This document shows, one piece after another, positions 11,882-21,849 of a stretch of DNA of 64,000 nucleotides. How positions within the stretch are numbered: position 1 is the first letter of the stretch; each line of letters starts with the position of its first letter. The translations under genes were made by a program, and so were the position numbers. The stretch covers positions 1 through 64,000 of the forward strand of contig JAMPIV010017573.1 in the NCBI GenBank assembly GCA_024509875.1. The letters are read 5' to 3'. The stretch comes from Oreohelix idahoensis. Taxonomy: Eukaryota; Mollusca; Gastropoda; Stylommatophora; Oreohelicidae. A model generated the notes under the pieces. It ran no database searches and was not told the origin of the DNA. It saw only the letters and a list, made by a program, of their open reading frames with translations.

Positions 11882-12021
11882 GACAAGGGAAACAGGAGAT
11901 CTATAGTAGACAAAGGAAACAGGAGATCTATAGTAGACAAAGGAAACAGGAGACCTATAGTAGACAATGGAAACAGGAGACCTATAGTAGACAAAGGAAA
12001 CAGGAGATCTATATTAGACAG
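11882..12021. repeat. 27-bp tandem repeat, about 5 copies
   Basis: Five adjacent copies of a 27-bp unit with core GGAAACAGGAGATCTATAGT, differing by single substitutions (gatct/gacct, aaagg/aatgg, agtag/attag). No function is evident. It lies just upstream of a rearranged LINE 3' region. Confidence 0.9.
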
Positions 12022-12049
12022 AAAAGAGTTAGGTGCTCAGAGAGCAGTA

Positions 12050-12595
12050 GCTGTGAATCTTTCGCAGGCCATACATCGAGGATTCCTTATCAAAGGGAGA
12101 AATGGGCAAGAAGAATAAGATGAGTGTATACCGCTCTGGACCGAGGACAAGAATGGAATCAGGCCAGGAGGAAGACAGCCGATGGGATAATATGGCGCTC
12201 TCTCTCTTCCAATCTTCTACATCTCACAGGAAAAGAGGAACGAGTAAGTGAGTATACCGCTGTGCCTATAAACCCGTTTTGGTTTACGAACGTGAGTCAC
12301 AGGAAGTGACCAGAACTCTCAAAATCGCGCTCCAAACTAAAGGTCCACAACTAGACGGTACACCATGAGCTCAAAAGCCAGATCTTACAGATCCGAGCGG
12401 AATAGTCCCAGTTGTAATGGTTTGGCCATGTCTTTACAACAGAAGTCGGCCTACAAAGACAAACATGGGAAGCCACGAGTCAGGGATCTAGATCTCGAGG
12501 ATGATCCAAAGTGCAATGGAAGGACAGCATCACTGAAGGACCCAGGAATAAACTTAGAACCATGCCAACAAGAATACAGCTGATAGCTTTGTTGT
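12050..12595 (+). mobile_element. Rearranged LINE 3'-end pieces
   Basis: At least two deleted copies of the AAGT-tailed LINE. The first (about 12050-12255) reads AIHRGFLIKG, then jumps to a GIRPGGRQP-like version of the ARRKTADR block and ends at gagtaagtgagta. The second (about 12255-12595) has a VYRCAYKPVLVY block and then, after an interruption, a degenerate VxQSQLxWFGHV segment and a GSRSRG segment with stops. The order matches the intact copy at 12884-13407, but internal segments are missing. Confidence 0.6.
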
Positions 12596-12883
12596 GAAAC
12601 CCCGACAGTTGACGTTTGACACTGCTGACAGGATGGACTGACGTACAGATTTACACAACATGGATTCAATGAATAAACCAGGCCAGGACGATCGAAGGTT
12701 TAATTCACATGATAAAATACTACACACCGATGTGTATACAAATCAGTTCAAAGCTTCATTCTCTGACATTCCACGTCCGGCATCTTCATTCATTACCCTT
12801 GCCATTCACACTAGCCATATTTCCGTTTTCGGCCTTTTCTAATGTAAACTGCAGGTATAATATTTCTGCGCGTGCTTTAACTG

Positions 12884-13407
12884 CCATAAATCGAGGATTC
12901 CTCAGCAAGAGAGAGGTTGGTAAGAAAACGAAGATGGCTGTATACCGCTCCACCTATGTCCCAGTCTTAACATATGGATGCGAATCATGGGCAATGACTA
13001 CAACCCATAAAAGCCAGATCCAAACCTCAGAAATGAGGTATCTGAGGAAGGTGGTTGAAGTAACAAGAAGAGACATGGTACGCAACCAGACGATACGTCA
13101 AGGCCTTAAATCCTACCCCCTGCAGACCCAAGTAGAACAGTCCCAATTAAGATGGTTTGGCCATGTCTGCAGAATGGGAGAAGATTGGATACCACGACAA
13201 GCATGGGAAACAAAGAACCAAGGATCCAGACCCCGAGGACGACCCAGAGTCCGCTGGGAGGACAACATTAGACAATCTTTGAAGGACCGAGGACTAGAAT
13301 GGAACCAGGCCAGGAGGAAGACAGCCGATAGGATAGTCTGGCGCTCTCTCTTCCAAACCTCTACACCTCACGGTAGAAGGGGAACGACTAAGTAAGTAAG
13401 TAAGTAA
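12884..13407 (+). mobile_element. 5'-truncated LINE 3' end with 10-bp target duplication
   Basis: Short LINE insertion bounded by the direct repeat GCTTTAACTG at 12874-12883 and 13408-13417. It starts inside ORF2 (CCATAAATCGAGGATTCC) and ends in a (TAAG)n tail, so it is a typical truncated product of target-primed reverse transcription. Nearly identical sequence forms the last 450 bp of the LINE at 25796-27374, so the two are recent relatives. Confidence 0.92.
12886..13395 (+). pseudogene. LINE ORF2 C-terminal fragment
   Basis: An uninterrupted reading frame encodes the C-terminal part of a LINE ORF2: INRGFLSKREVGKKTKM, a VYRSTYVPVLTYGCESWAM block (the conserved YGCE(S/T)W motif), VEQSQLRWFGHVCRMGED, GRPRVRWEDNIRQSLKDRG and ARRKTADRIVWRSL. 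No catalytic residues remain. This copy keeps a 55-bp segment that has been deleted from the longer copy at 25796-27374, so the two can be compared directly. Confidence 0.85.
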
Positions 13408-13417
13408 GCTTTAACTG

Positions 13418-13985
13418 TTGATCCCCAGAGATACCTGAGAGGTTAACCTGCCTCGGAAATACACACATCCTTAATAATATGAATGCTGCACACAACCAAA
13501 ATGGAAACCTTGTCCTTTCACCGGCCTGGCCAACGTTCACTGTCTAACTGACGTCACATTGTCACACTGACGTCATCCTTGACAACGCATTTTACTTCTT
13601 TCATAAAGTCTTTGCAACGATAATTGAAAGAACCCTCTATCGGAAAACCCCGAAGTCTTCAATGATCGTGCGCAGCTCTACAACAAGCAAAGTTAACATT
13701 ATCTCTGGTTGACTTCTACTCCACATGGCAGAATGGGAGCGAAAATGTAAGAACGAAAACATGCAGGGACATCAAATTAAAAATAAAGTACAGCAGTGCC
13801 GCATCTTACGCGCAATTTAACGAACACAAATGCGTGGAAGCAAATCTAGAGTCACCCTTATATGACCACCAGCTAAGCACAATGCTAAAGCATACATATT
13901 TGGTTGTCTTCTCCATGTGTTTTTTGTTCTACCTCTGCTTCGCTTACCCTGACAAAGGACTGCCAAGTAATGTTATTAACAGGTT
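13418..13985. other. Spacer, including two CRE-like palindromes
   Basis: No gene recognised. TGACGTCA, the palindromic cyclic-AMP response element core, occurs twice at 13549-13556 and 13568-13575, 19 bp apart. Without a transcription unit nearby its meaning is open. The segment at 13855-13890 repeats part of 3697-3738. Confidence 0.4.
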
Positions 13986-13989
13986 TACT

Positions 13990-14290
13990 CAGTGTATATC
14001 ATATTCATCATCAGAATCCGCACGGGTCACAACAGATTGAGATACCATCTATTCAACAAGCTAAAGATAGGAACTACCGATCAGTGTAACTGTGGCACTG
14101 ATAAAATGACTGCTGAACATCTGCTTCAAAGATGCTAGACAAATGTGGAACAGAGACAGCGCAAATGGCCGACACTAGTACCATTCATGGAAAAGCTCTA
14201 CGGAGATTCAAACAGCCTCAAGCTGACTACTGCTTTCTTTGAAAACATTCAAGTGGACGTCTGAGAGTGTACGAAGACGAAGAATAACAA
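13990..14290 (+). mobile_element. LINE 3'-end fragment with Cys/His block
   Basis: Combining frames, the translation reads RIRTGHNRLRYHLFNKLKIG, then TTDQCNCGTDKMTAEHLLQRC, then WPTLVPFMEKLYGDSNSL, and ends with a cgaagacgaagaataa tail. The TGHN(R/K)LN block and the C-x-C...H-x4-C zinc-binding block are the C-terminal hallmark of one invertebrate LINE group. The fragment at 49290-49657 on the minus strand is from the same group. A stop follows the last Cys and one frame change is needed near 14040. Confidence 0.75.
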
Positions 14291-14316
14291 GAATATTCAT
14301 CTTCAGTGTATTCTTC

Positions 14317-14896
14317 ATGTCTGTGTTGTCCCACTGGCACTTGTCTGGTTCTTGTCAACAGTTCCACTTTGGTCATCTTGTCGCACTAATTCAATTATTC
14401 ATGTCTGTGTTGTCCCACTGGCACTTGTCTGGTTCTTGTCAACAGTTCCACTTTGGTCATCTTGTCGCACTAATTCAATTATTCATGTCTGTGTTGTCCC
14501 ACTGGCACTTGTCTGGTTCTTGTCAACAGTTCCATTTTGGTCATCTTGTCGCACTAATTCAATTATTCATGTCTGTGTTGTCCCACTGGCACTTGTCTGG
14601 TTCTTGTCAACAGTTCCACTTTGGTCATCTTGTCGCACTAATTCAATTATTCATGTCTGTGTTGTCCCACTGGCACTTGTCTGGTTCTTGTCAACAGTTC
14701 CACTTTGGTCATCTTGTCGCACTAATTCAATTATTCATGTCTGTGTTGTCCCACTGGCACTTGTCTGGTTCTTGTCAACAGTTCCACTTTGGTCATCTTG
14801 TCGCACTAATTCAATTCTTCATGTCTGTGTTGTCCCACTGGCACTTGTCTGGTTCTTGTCAACAGTTCCACTTTGGTCATCTTGTCGCACTAATTC
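14317..14896. repeat. 84-bp minisatellite, 7 copies
   Basis: Tandem array with starts at 14317, 14401, 14485, 14569, 14653, 14737 and 14821. Copies are almost identical (one C/T change near 14534 and a change near 14817). The unit equals 28 codons, so the plus strand shows an open frame of seven repeats, which is not thought to be a gene. On the minus strand the unit reads KVELLTRTRQVPVGQHRHE, close to NVELMIRTRQVSLEHE in the LINE fragment at 41490-41865. The adjacent 14900-15035 carries the preceding LINE block. The array is therefore an expansion of LINE coding sequence. Confidence 0.95.
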
Positions 14897-15035
14897 TGGT
14901 TCTTCAACTTTATGCACCCATTTATGGAAGTCTGTAACTTCTCGGTCATTGTTTTTGTTGTTCTCCATGTTTCACAGCCATACAATAGGACTGACTTGAT
15001 ATTTGAGGTGAAGGTTATTATTTCTGTGCTTTTAT
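14897..15035 (-). mobile_element. LINE ORF2 C-terminal fragment
   Basis: Minus-strand translation gives NIKSVLLYGCETWRTTKTMT then EKLQTSINGCIK, the conserved YGCETW and INGCI(L)R block of RTE-like LINE ORF2. The same block is at 41490-41600 on the plus strand. Reading on into 14896 and below enters the 84-bp array, which continues the LINE protein order. Confidence 0.75.
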
Positions 15036-15309
15036 TTGTAGCCTTTTACAAAAAAAGGTGGGTTGGGAACTGTGAAAAAAACGAGTTTACAGATGAAATT
15101 GCCTTTTTCAGAGTTTCTCAAAACAACACAAATTCGCGGAATCACCAAATGTTTCCAAAGTTCTGTTATAGAAACGAGTTCTCTAACGCGGCGCTACTGT
15201 TTATATCGTTATCATAACAGAGTTGTGGTCGAATCGAATCAGACAGGAGTAATTTCTTTTGCTTCAACAGAATTCCTGGTGGATCATTCGCAAGGTGTTT
15301 GTTGTAGGG

Positions 15310-15775
15310 ACCAATCTGAGTGAAGACGAAAGGGAGAAGGTTGGAGAGAAGAAAGAAAAAAGAGGATGGTGGTGATGATTGTGAAGAAAGATAGATCTAG
15401 AAGGACGAAATGGAAGAAGGAAGATAGATGAACAGGAGATTGAGAGAAATAATGTTGTGAAGTATGTGATTGGAGGGGGGGTTGAGAATAAAGACACGGA
15501 GAAAAGAAGGTGAAAGAGTAAGATAAGAAATAAGTAGATGGAGGAGAAAGAAGAAGCAGAACTGAAAAGTGAACAGAAATAAGAAGAAAAGCTGAGAATA
15601 TAAGAAAAAAGGAAGAAAAAAAAAGAAATAAGGAAGAAAAAAGAAAAATAGAAGAGGAGGAGGAAGGAGAAGAATGAGAAGTCTATACAGAAATGGTAAA
15701 TGGAAGAAGAGGAATACAGGAGAAGAAAGTAGAAGGAGAAAGAAAGAAGAAATTAAGATGAATATGAAACTGTTA
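15310..15775. repeat. Purine-rich tract (GA-rich), about 465 bp
   Basis: The plus strand is almost entirely A and G, in irregular GAA, GGA and AAG units, with scattered T and few C. The complementary open frame is a low-complexity Phe/Leu/Ser chain and is not a gene. Long purine/pyrimidine mirror-like tracts can adopt triplex structures. No coding function is evident. Confidence 0.8.
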
Positions 15776-15856
15776 TCATAACAGTTCACACCCCGTATGG
15801 TTGCCTGCGGTCTTTAAGGAGACAAAGGAAGAATATATCTGCTACTCAATGAGACA

Positions 15857-16070
15857 TGTCTTAAGAACACGCACTATCAACATCAAAGCCTATCTGAATA
15901 TCTTTTTAGTATACAGAACCAAGTCCCGATATCAATGAAGGACATTCCTCTACGGTTAAAAGCGTTGTTTCCTATTAGACGCGACATAATAAATTTTAAA
16001 ATACTGTAAAGGCGACAATGAGGCGTGGAGGTGGAGGACAGTTATACGCGGGGCTAGAAACATGGAAATT
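15857..16070 (+). repeat. Dispersed repeat, second copy at about 42048-42255
   Basis: Very similar to 42048-42255 in the same orientation. Shared words include AGAACCAAGTCCCGATATCA, GGTTAAAAGCGTTGTTTC and GAGGCGTGGAGGTGGAGGAC. A conceptual frame (VPISMKDIPLRLKALFPIRR) stays partly open. The block sits just before an RNase H-type LINE fragment here and before a different LINE end at 42 kb. Its class is unknown. Confidence 0.65.
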
Positions 16071-16084
16071 AAACACTGTATTTT

Positions 16085-16260
16085 GGGACCCAAAGATGCA
16101 GCAATAGAGAATGCAGTCAGCGATGCATAGCTTGACTGCTGAAAACAATTAATGATTGCCTATTAGACAATGACACTGCAGTCGATAAATCATCAAGGCT
16201 GAGATTGCTGGAGTTTGGCATTAGGCATAAGACTGGCAGGGATGATCGTATGTGTCACAA
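16085..16260 (+). mobile_element. Fragment of RNase H-type LINE
   Basis: Combining frames, the translation contains NDCLLDNDTAVDKSSRLRLL then EFGIRRKTGRDDRM-like residues. This matches, block for block, the C-terminal part of the minus-strand frame at 63596-64000 (NDRLLENDTAIDESSWLRLL, then ECGTRRKTGRDERM). It is a short degenerate relic. Confidence 0.6.
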
Positions 16261-16789
16261 AATGGGGCGATCATCCTCGATCTTTGTTTCACTCCGGCAG
16301 TATCGGTACATTTGTGGTACTGATTTTATTGTGTGCTTTCATTTGTCGCACTTTCTTTCTTTCATTTTCTGCTTTGTATAGCAGATATTATGTATTTTCC
16401 TTCTTACACCCTTCTCAGGGATAAGTAGACATTTCTGGTTGTTATCCAATTCACTCTACGTTGCAAGGAGTAGCAGCGACCTAACCATGTTGGCTATCGT
16501 GGGCGCAGCGATATCAGTATACAGGTTAACACGTAAACCGCCTCAGCGCAGTGCTTAATCACTGATAAGACGCGGGTACGCGCATCACCAAAGCTTGGAA
16601 TACGAGGAGACGACTGATGGACAGACACATATAAGAGATTACTTTGTGATAAAGTAATGATGGTTACATTGGGAACACGTTGTTATATGAGGTTATCGAC
16701 ATGTTCGTAAATTTGTACCTAAGGACAAGCGGATGTTTACAACCCATTTTCAGAATAGTAATGTTTGAAATTTTGCATTAGCTGGGTGT
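16261..16789. other. Spacer before LTR element B
   Basis: No gene recognised. The words CACTCCGGCAGTATC at about 16291 also occur at 41929, suggesting a further dispersed repeat shared with the 42-kb region. Confidence 0.4.
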
Positions 16790-16794
16790 GCAAC

Positions 16795-17897
16795 TGATGC
16801 CTCCTTTATTGTATTCTAAACACTCACGGGTAGTCATCAGGTTATACTTCGGTTGAGTGAGTACACACCAACTTATGTTGATGTTTGTTTTTTATAAATG
16901 TCTTCTGTCACGCACGAATATGCACAATTTGGTGTAGGGGAATTCGTGCGCGCTTGTGTCCAAGCAAGGGAGATGACGTCAGAGGTTAAAAAAAATGAAA
17001 GCCAGCATCTCAAGCCAGACATTGAGTCTGTTGCCTATATTTCTATATATACCCAGTGTGTTGGGTTAGTTATTCTTCTGGTACAATGACTTCTTGGTAG
17101 AAGTCATTGTCGGATTACACTACACGTAAGTCCGAACCAGTTTTGGTAAGAAGTGAATTGTTTACTTGAACTTTCGTGTCACCATCCTTCGTTGGCATCT
17201 AGCTAGCACCTTTCTGCAAAGGGGTGCTATAATGGATCAACGGGGAATTTCACCGAAAGTATTTTAATATTATAAAGGATTCAAGGCTTCATCCTTTACG
17301 GTTTATTGGATTGTAATAATATATGGATTGCCGTCGTACGAGTCACGGCGACGAAGAGAGGTTAGCCAAGCACTAGGACATAACCTTCGTTGTTTATATT
17401 ATATGCAAGTATGTATGGATCTGCCATGTCAGGGGTACCAAGCTACTAAAGTACCCGACCAGAATTGTAGGACAGAATCAATATATTTATTCCAAGATCT
17501 TTATGGTTGAATAGTCCTAACGGTCATGACATTGACGCAAGGTCAAACCCTGATCTTATGTGAGGAAGTTATTATGCCTGTACCATGCCTATATATATGC
17601 TACATGTACGTTTACTGTGGAATCCATGTTGGAGTACTGTAACCTGTTGTCGTCAACGTATTTTCGTCCTAAATAAATTATGATGTCAGTAAACCTAACG
17701 AGTTCGTCCCTATACACATTGGCACTCGTTGACGTGCCTGCTTGTTATTGAAGTCCTTCCTTCACGTTCCAAGAAAGAAACATTCGCGTTATTATTGTCA
17801 AGTCCAAATAGCATCGCCCGTGTTGGACCGTTGTCATTACGACACCATCAACATCCTTTAGACAGCGGTTCACACCCCAGTAAAAGCGAAGGCTACA
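16795..17897 (+). repeat. 5' LTR of element B
   Basis: Starts TGATGCCTCC and ends GAAGGCTACA. A TATA-like CTATATATACC occurs near 17044, and AATAAA near 17672 is a candidate polyadenylation signal. Both positions are typical of an LTR with U3-R-U5 organisation. The identical-length partner is 23829-24931. Short plus-strand frames inside it are duplicated with the LTR and are not treated as genes. Confidence 0.93.
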
Positions 17898-18905
17898 ACT
17901 ATGGCGGCGCAGTGTGGTCTGAAAATGTCCATTTTTTTCAGTTACGGAATCGAACTCAATCCAACTCGGTTGAAAAGAAAAATGCAGTCTTTCAAGGCGA
18001 CAACATCCTGGACTGGTTATAAAATCTAACGGCTACTCAAGGTCAAGATGGGCTCAACTGCTTCTATCATTTGCGGACTCTACCAGGTGCTACGTAAGCT
18101 TCCTCGGTGATACAGCGCCGGAGTGCAAGACTCTGCAATCCTAGAAATTGCATTTTATCACGAAATGATGAGTATTACTCTGTTCGTTGTCACCGTCTTA
18201 TGTTAGCTGAGCCGCTTTTTAATATGTCCATTGTAGTATTTCTTGTGATGCATGTTTTATGTTCCATGTTTGTTCTGGGCGGTAGGGAGGTCGATCTGAC
18301 AAACGAGGTTCATCTCGAAGCTGATTCGGGCTCTTTGTCAGATGTTCTGTAGGGCTCCTTTTGTAAGTTTCAATTGAGCGATAATCCCGGTACAAGGCTA
18401 GAAACCTTGCCGACGTTCAGATCGCTAGTTGCTCCTTATAATAGTATCTGTTTAGCTGTAGTGTCTAGTCTTAATCGTTGTTTTCATAGTTATTTTTATT
18501 CGTACCTTGGTTTTATGATGTATCTTGTATGTGATTATTGTCCTCCTAACCTGACTTTCGTTGAGTTTTTTACAAAACATATGTTTTTACACTGTCTTGT
18601 CAATTGTCTTGTGTAAGTTTTTATCGCAGTTATCATCGTAAATTTTTACGACATTCTATTTTATTTTCACATTTTAATTTTGTTGACCTCTGCGATCGTC
18701 TTCTTCGTCTTTGATTATCTCGTCTTGTCATTGTTGTTGCTATTGTCTATGTCTCTTGTCTGTTCTTAATATTTCATTGTATAAATTATTTTCATTGATT
18801 AATAATATTTAGTATACTTAAGTGATAATTAGGTACCGTTCTTAGACAAGAACGTATTGCACACACTTAAAGTAAATTAATTGATAATTATTTGAGTAAA
18901 TCAAA
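17898..18905 (+). other. Leader of element B (homologous to leader of element C)
   Basis: Untranslated region between the 5' LTR and gag. The primer-binding site should lie immediately after 17897; the sequence there, TGGCGGCGCAGTGTGG at about 17902, begins with the expected TGG, but I could not name the tRNA. From about 18220 to at least 18550 the leader aligns with the minus strand of element C (about 57870-58145, and weaker beyond), including the perfect 20-mer AAACGAGGTTCATCTCGAAG at 18301-18320, which is the complement of 58042-58061. Nucleotide conservation without an open frame suggests an RNA signal such as packaging. Confidence 0.75.
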
Positions 18906-21183
18906 ATGTCGTCGCTTGAATATTTTATGAAACAGGCAAAATCCGTTGGGATGGCTCCTGACGAGGCGAAAGCATTCGCACTATCAGAATACAAAAAGGC
19001 TCAAGAGATAGAAGCTGAACAGAGGAAATTAGAACTCCTGAAACAAGAAAATTTGAGATTTGAAGCAGAAGAAAATGATAAGAAGAGGAAATTTGAATCT
19101 GAAGAGAATGAGAAACGATTTCAGCGTGAGGCGGAACATAAGAAACTTCAGATTGAGGCAGACAACAAAAGACTTCAATTGGAGGCAGAACATAAAGCAA
19201 AAGAAATAGAAGAAAGGAGATTGTTAGCTGAAGAAAATACAAGAAAATATCAACTTCAAATTCAACATGAAAAAGAAATGAAGGAATTAGAATTTAATCA
19301 GTTTCGATTATCTCAGGAGGCTATTGCTCAAAAGTCTCAGGAGGGCCAAAATTCGTCTAAACAAGGGAATATTAAAAATTTTCATTTAATATTGCCAAAA
19401 TTTAATCCTCCATCGGACGATGTGATTCATTATCTACATAGGTTCGAGGCAACATGCGAGGCCTATCACGTGGAAAAAATCTCAATACTGTGTAAAATTA
19501 TCAGAACTACTTACAGGTGAAGCCATGTCAGTATATCATATTGCAACTACTGCTGATAAAAATAACTATGAGGCTCTCAGAACTGCTTTACTTGTTAAAT
19601 ATCAAATGACAGCGAATGAATATCGTTTAAAATTCAAATCTATGCTCCCACAAACTGGAAAACATTTTAACGATTTTATTGATCAAATAGCACTTACATT
19701 GGATAGATGGATCGAATTATCCAAGACGGATAAAACTTTTGACGCATTGAGAGATTTATTATTACGCGATAAAGTTTTGTCCTCGGTAAACCCAGCTTTT
19801 CTTGCTTTTTTGCACGAACATAAACATTCAAGCATAAATGAAATGCAGCAAACCTGTGTACAATACTGTACTGCACACCCAAACTTGAATTTTGGGAATA
19901 CTCAGGTTAAAGATGAATTTCCCGTTGCTTTTGCTATACAACAAGATTATCGCAGACGCCATCGCTCTTTAAGTAATGACAGAAACTACAAAAAGGGAAA
20001 TAACGAGAATTTCAATTCTTGTAATTTTTATAAGGGGAAGCAATTTCAGCATTCTTCTCCATATAACAATTCTTGGGGTCAATTTCACAAATCAAGAGAT
20101 TGGGATAACAATAATTGTGGAAATTATCAAGTAAATACTTATAAACAAAATTGGCGATCTAAATCCCAGAATCCTAACAACAGACAAGATTCTCGTAATA
20201 GATTTTATGGTCAAAGCCATAACAGTGATAGCGCTAACTATCATTCAAATCAATACGGTAACACAAGCAGAAATGATAATAATGGCAATTTTATAAATGA
20301 TAGTCACAGTCGTTCGCGACGTAGAGATAGATCTTCTAGCAGAGGGCCACGCCATCAAACTAATGTAGCTATTGTTGACACACAAGTTAACAAAGAGAAT
20401 AATACGAATAATGACACGCATGTTGCCATGTCTTGTTCTCTTAATTTTGAGCAGATTAAGGCGTGTGACGAGTGCACGACCCTCTTCCAGCCCAAGGCGA
20501 TCACGACGCTGCGCAGCGGACATACGTTACCTAGTATTCCGGAGGGATGCACGGCCATGTCGGCTGCTACACATCATGGAAAAGGGTGTCTTCAATTAGA
20601 TAGAGGATTTGTTAACAATATCCCTTGTTCCATTCTTTTAGATTCAGGCTGCAGCACGATTGGCATCAGGAACTCTTTGGTAAACCCTGCCTATGCAACT
20701 GGGGAGACCATCCAATGTGTGACTTTTGGCGGAACTGTGGAAACTTTTCCCACAGCTATTATTGATTTGAAAACACCATTTTTTTCAGGAAAGATCCACG
20801 CCTGTCTCCTTCAGAATCCAATTTCTGATGTAATCCTGGGTCGCATACACGGTATAAAAGAGTGTACCCCACAGCAAATTGCTGAATGGGAAAAGCAGCA
20901 TATACAGGATGCCTATGCATTTAAGTCTATACCTAGAGTTGTGTCACATACACATACTACTAACCTGTTATGCAATGCTAAGGTATTGGAATCTAGCATG
21001 GAGAACGATTCCATTGTTCATTACGCCACTGTTGCTAATTCGTTGCAACCTTTACGACATGCTTCCATTCTTAAGAATGATATTAAGGTTTTAACGCAAC
21101 CTGTGAAGACTAGTAAGTCATCCGGGGGACATATACCATCCCTCGACTTGATCAGCAGGCAACTGATCGTAAGAAAAAGGTGA
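18906..21183 (+). pseudogene. gag-protease polyprotein of element B (one frameshift)
   Basis: Frame 18906-19520 begins MSSLEYFMKQAKSVG and is dominated by a heptad-like Glu/Lys/Arg coiled coil, then LPKFNPPSDDVIHYLHRFEA, the start of a retrotransposon gag domain. A one-base shift around 19470-19490 moves to the frame 19525-21183, where KLSELLTGEAMSVYHIA continues the gag core. Then follows an Asn/Ser/Arg-rich stretch with an SRSRRRDRSSSRG patch instead of a CCHC zinc knuckle. The aspartic protease is recognised by ILLDSGCSTIGIR (catalytic Asp at residue 373 of the second frame) and by DVILGRIHG. The gag is thus protease-fused and uses basic residues rather than a knuckle for RNA contact. Except for the frameshift it looks intact. 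Confidence 0.85.
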
Positions 21184-21749
21184 CGTTTGAGAAAAAAGTA
21201 AAGGATGTTCCTAAAAGAAATAAGTCTTATAACTCAAGTGAGAAAACTAAAACCAATAAGGTTGTCGACAAAGTTGTCAATTTGTCCAACAAGCAGGGGT
21301 ATACGACATGCCGTACACCACCTTTGCCTAGTGTAAGTTATCAGACTCAGGTACAAAAGTATGTTTCATTTAAGAACAATAATTCTATACATGTAAATAA
21401 TAAAGACTATAACTTACCTAAGAGGGCTAAGATTACCCATCAACCTTATTCACATTCTTGTGACAACGCTACCACTTATATTGGTAGAGGTGCATCTTCT
21501 CGCACCATCCTTGTGCAAAATCTGCCACAACGAACCACTTGGCAGGCACTGGGAGATTTTCTCAATCACACGGCGGACGTTAAGTTCGTACGTCTATTAC
21601 CACATACCAAGAAAAGGTATGGTGACGCCGTGGTTACATTCAGAACCAATAAAGATGCTCGCATGGCTATCGAGCGGGACAATGGTGTGTATTTTCACCA
21701 CCATTCTCTCCGATTACAATTGGTTCCCGATTCTGCGTCACGCAGATAG
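21180..21749 (+). CDS. RRM-domain ORF of element B
   Basis: A 190-codon open frame placed directly after the gag-protease stop at 21181-21183 and in the -1 frame, with an A-rich AGAAAAAGG just before the stop. Residues 1-100 are basic and low in complexity. Residues about 108-185 form an RNA recognition motif: RNP2-like TILVQNLP and RNP1-like YGDAVVTF, with VKFVRLLP between and a DARMAIE helix after. RRMs bind single-stranded RNA. A homologous protein is encoded by element C at 55495-56130, sharing TTWxAL, VKFVR, the HHxL...QLV end and an SAxR tail. It has no ATG at its beginning, so translation by ribosomal frameshifting from gag-protease is likely (inferred). Such an ORF is not a standard part of Ty3/gypsy elements. 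Confidence 0.82.
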   Translation: MTFEKKVKDVPKRNKSYNSSEKTKTNKVVDKVVNLSNKQGYTTCRTPPLPSVSYQTQVQKYVSFKNNNSIHVNNKDYNLPKRAKITHQPYSHSCDNATTYIGRGASSRTILVQNLPQRTTWQALGDFLNHTADVKFVRLLPHTKKRYGDAVVTFRTNKDARMAIERDNGVYFHHHSLRLQLVPDSASRR

Positions 21750-21849
21750 TAACCTACTAATATTGAATTTTGATGTCATATTCTTTGATGACTCAGCCTA
21801 TGCAGTCATCATCATCTCTTTTCTTTGCTAATGATTGTTTCTTTTCTTT

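Noticed and set aside
14239..14937. 232-codon frame with seven 28-residue repeats
   Set aside because: Antisense to a LINE-derived 84-bp array; composition follows from the array and there is no start context or family.
15397..15789. Phe/Leu-rich minus-strand frame resembling a membrane protein
   Set aside because: Low-complexity reading of a purine-rich tract.
16898..18022. Frames inside the left LTR of element B, repeated at 23932-24966
   Set aside because: They are duplicated only because the LTR is duplicated; no family and no unusual conservation can be inferred from two recent copies.
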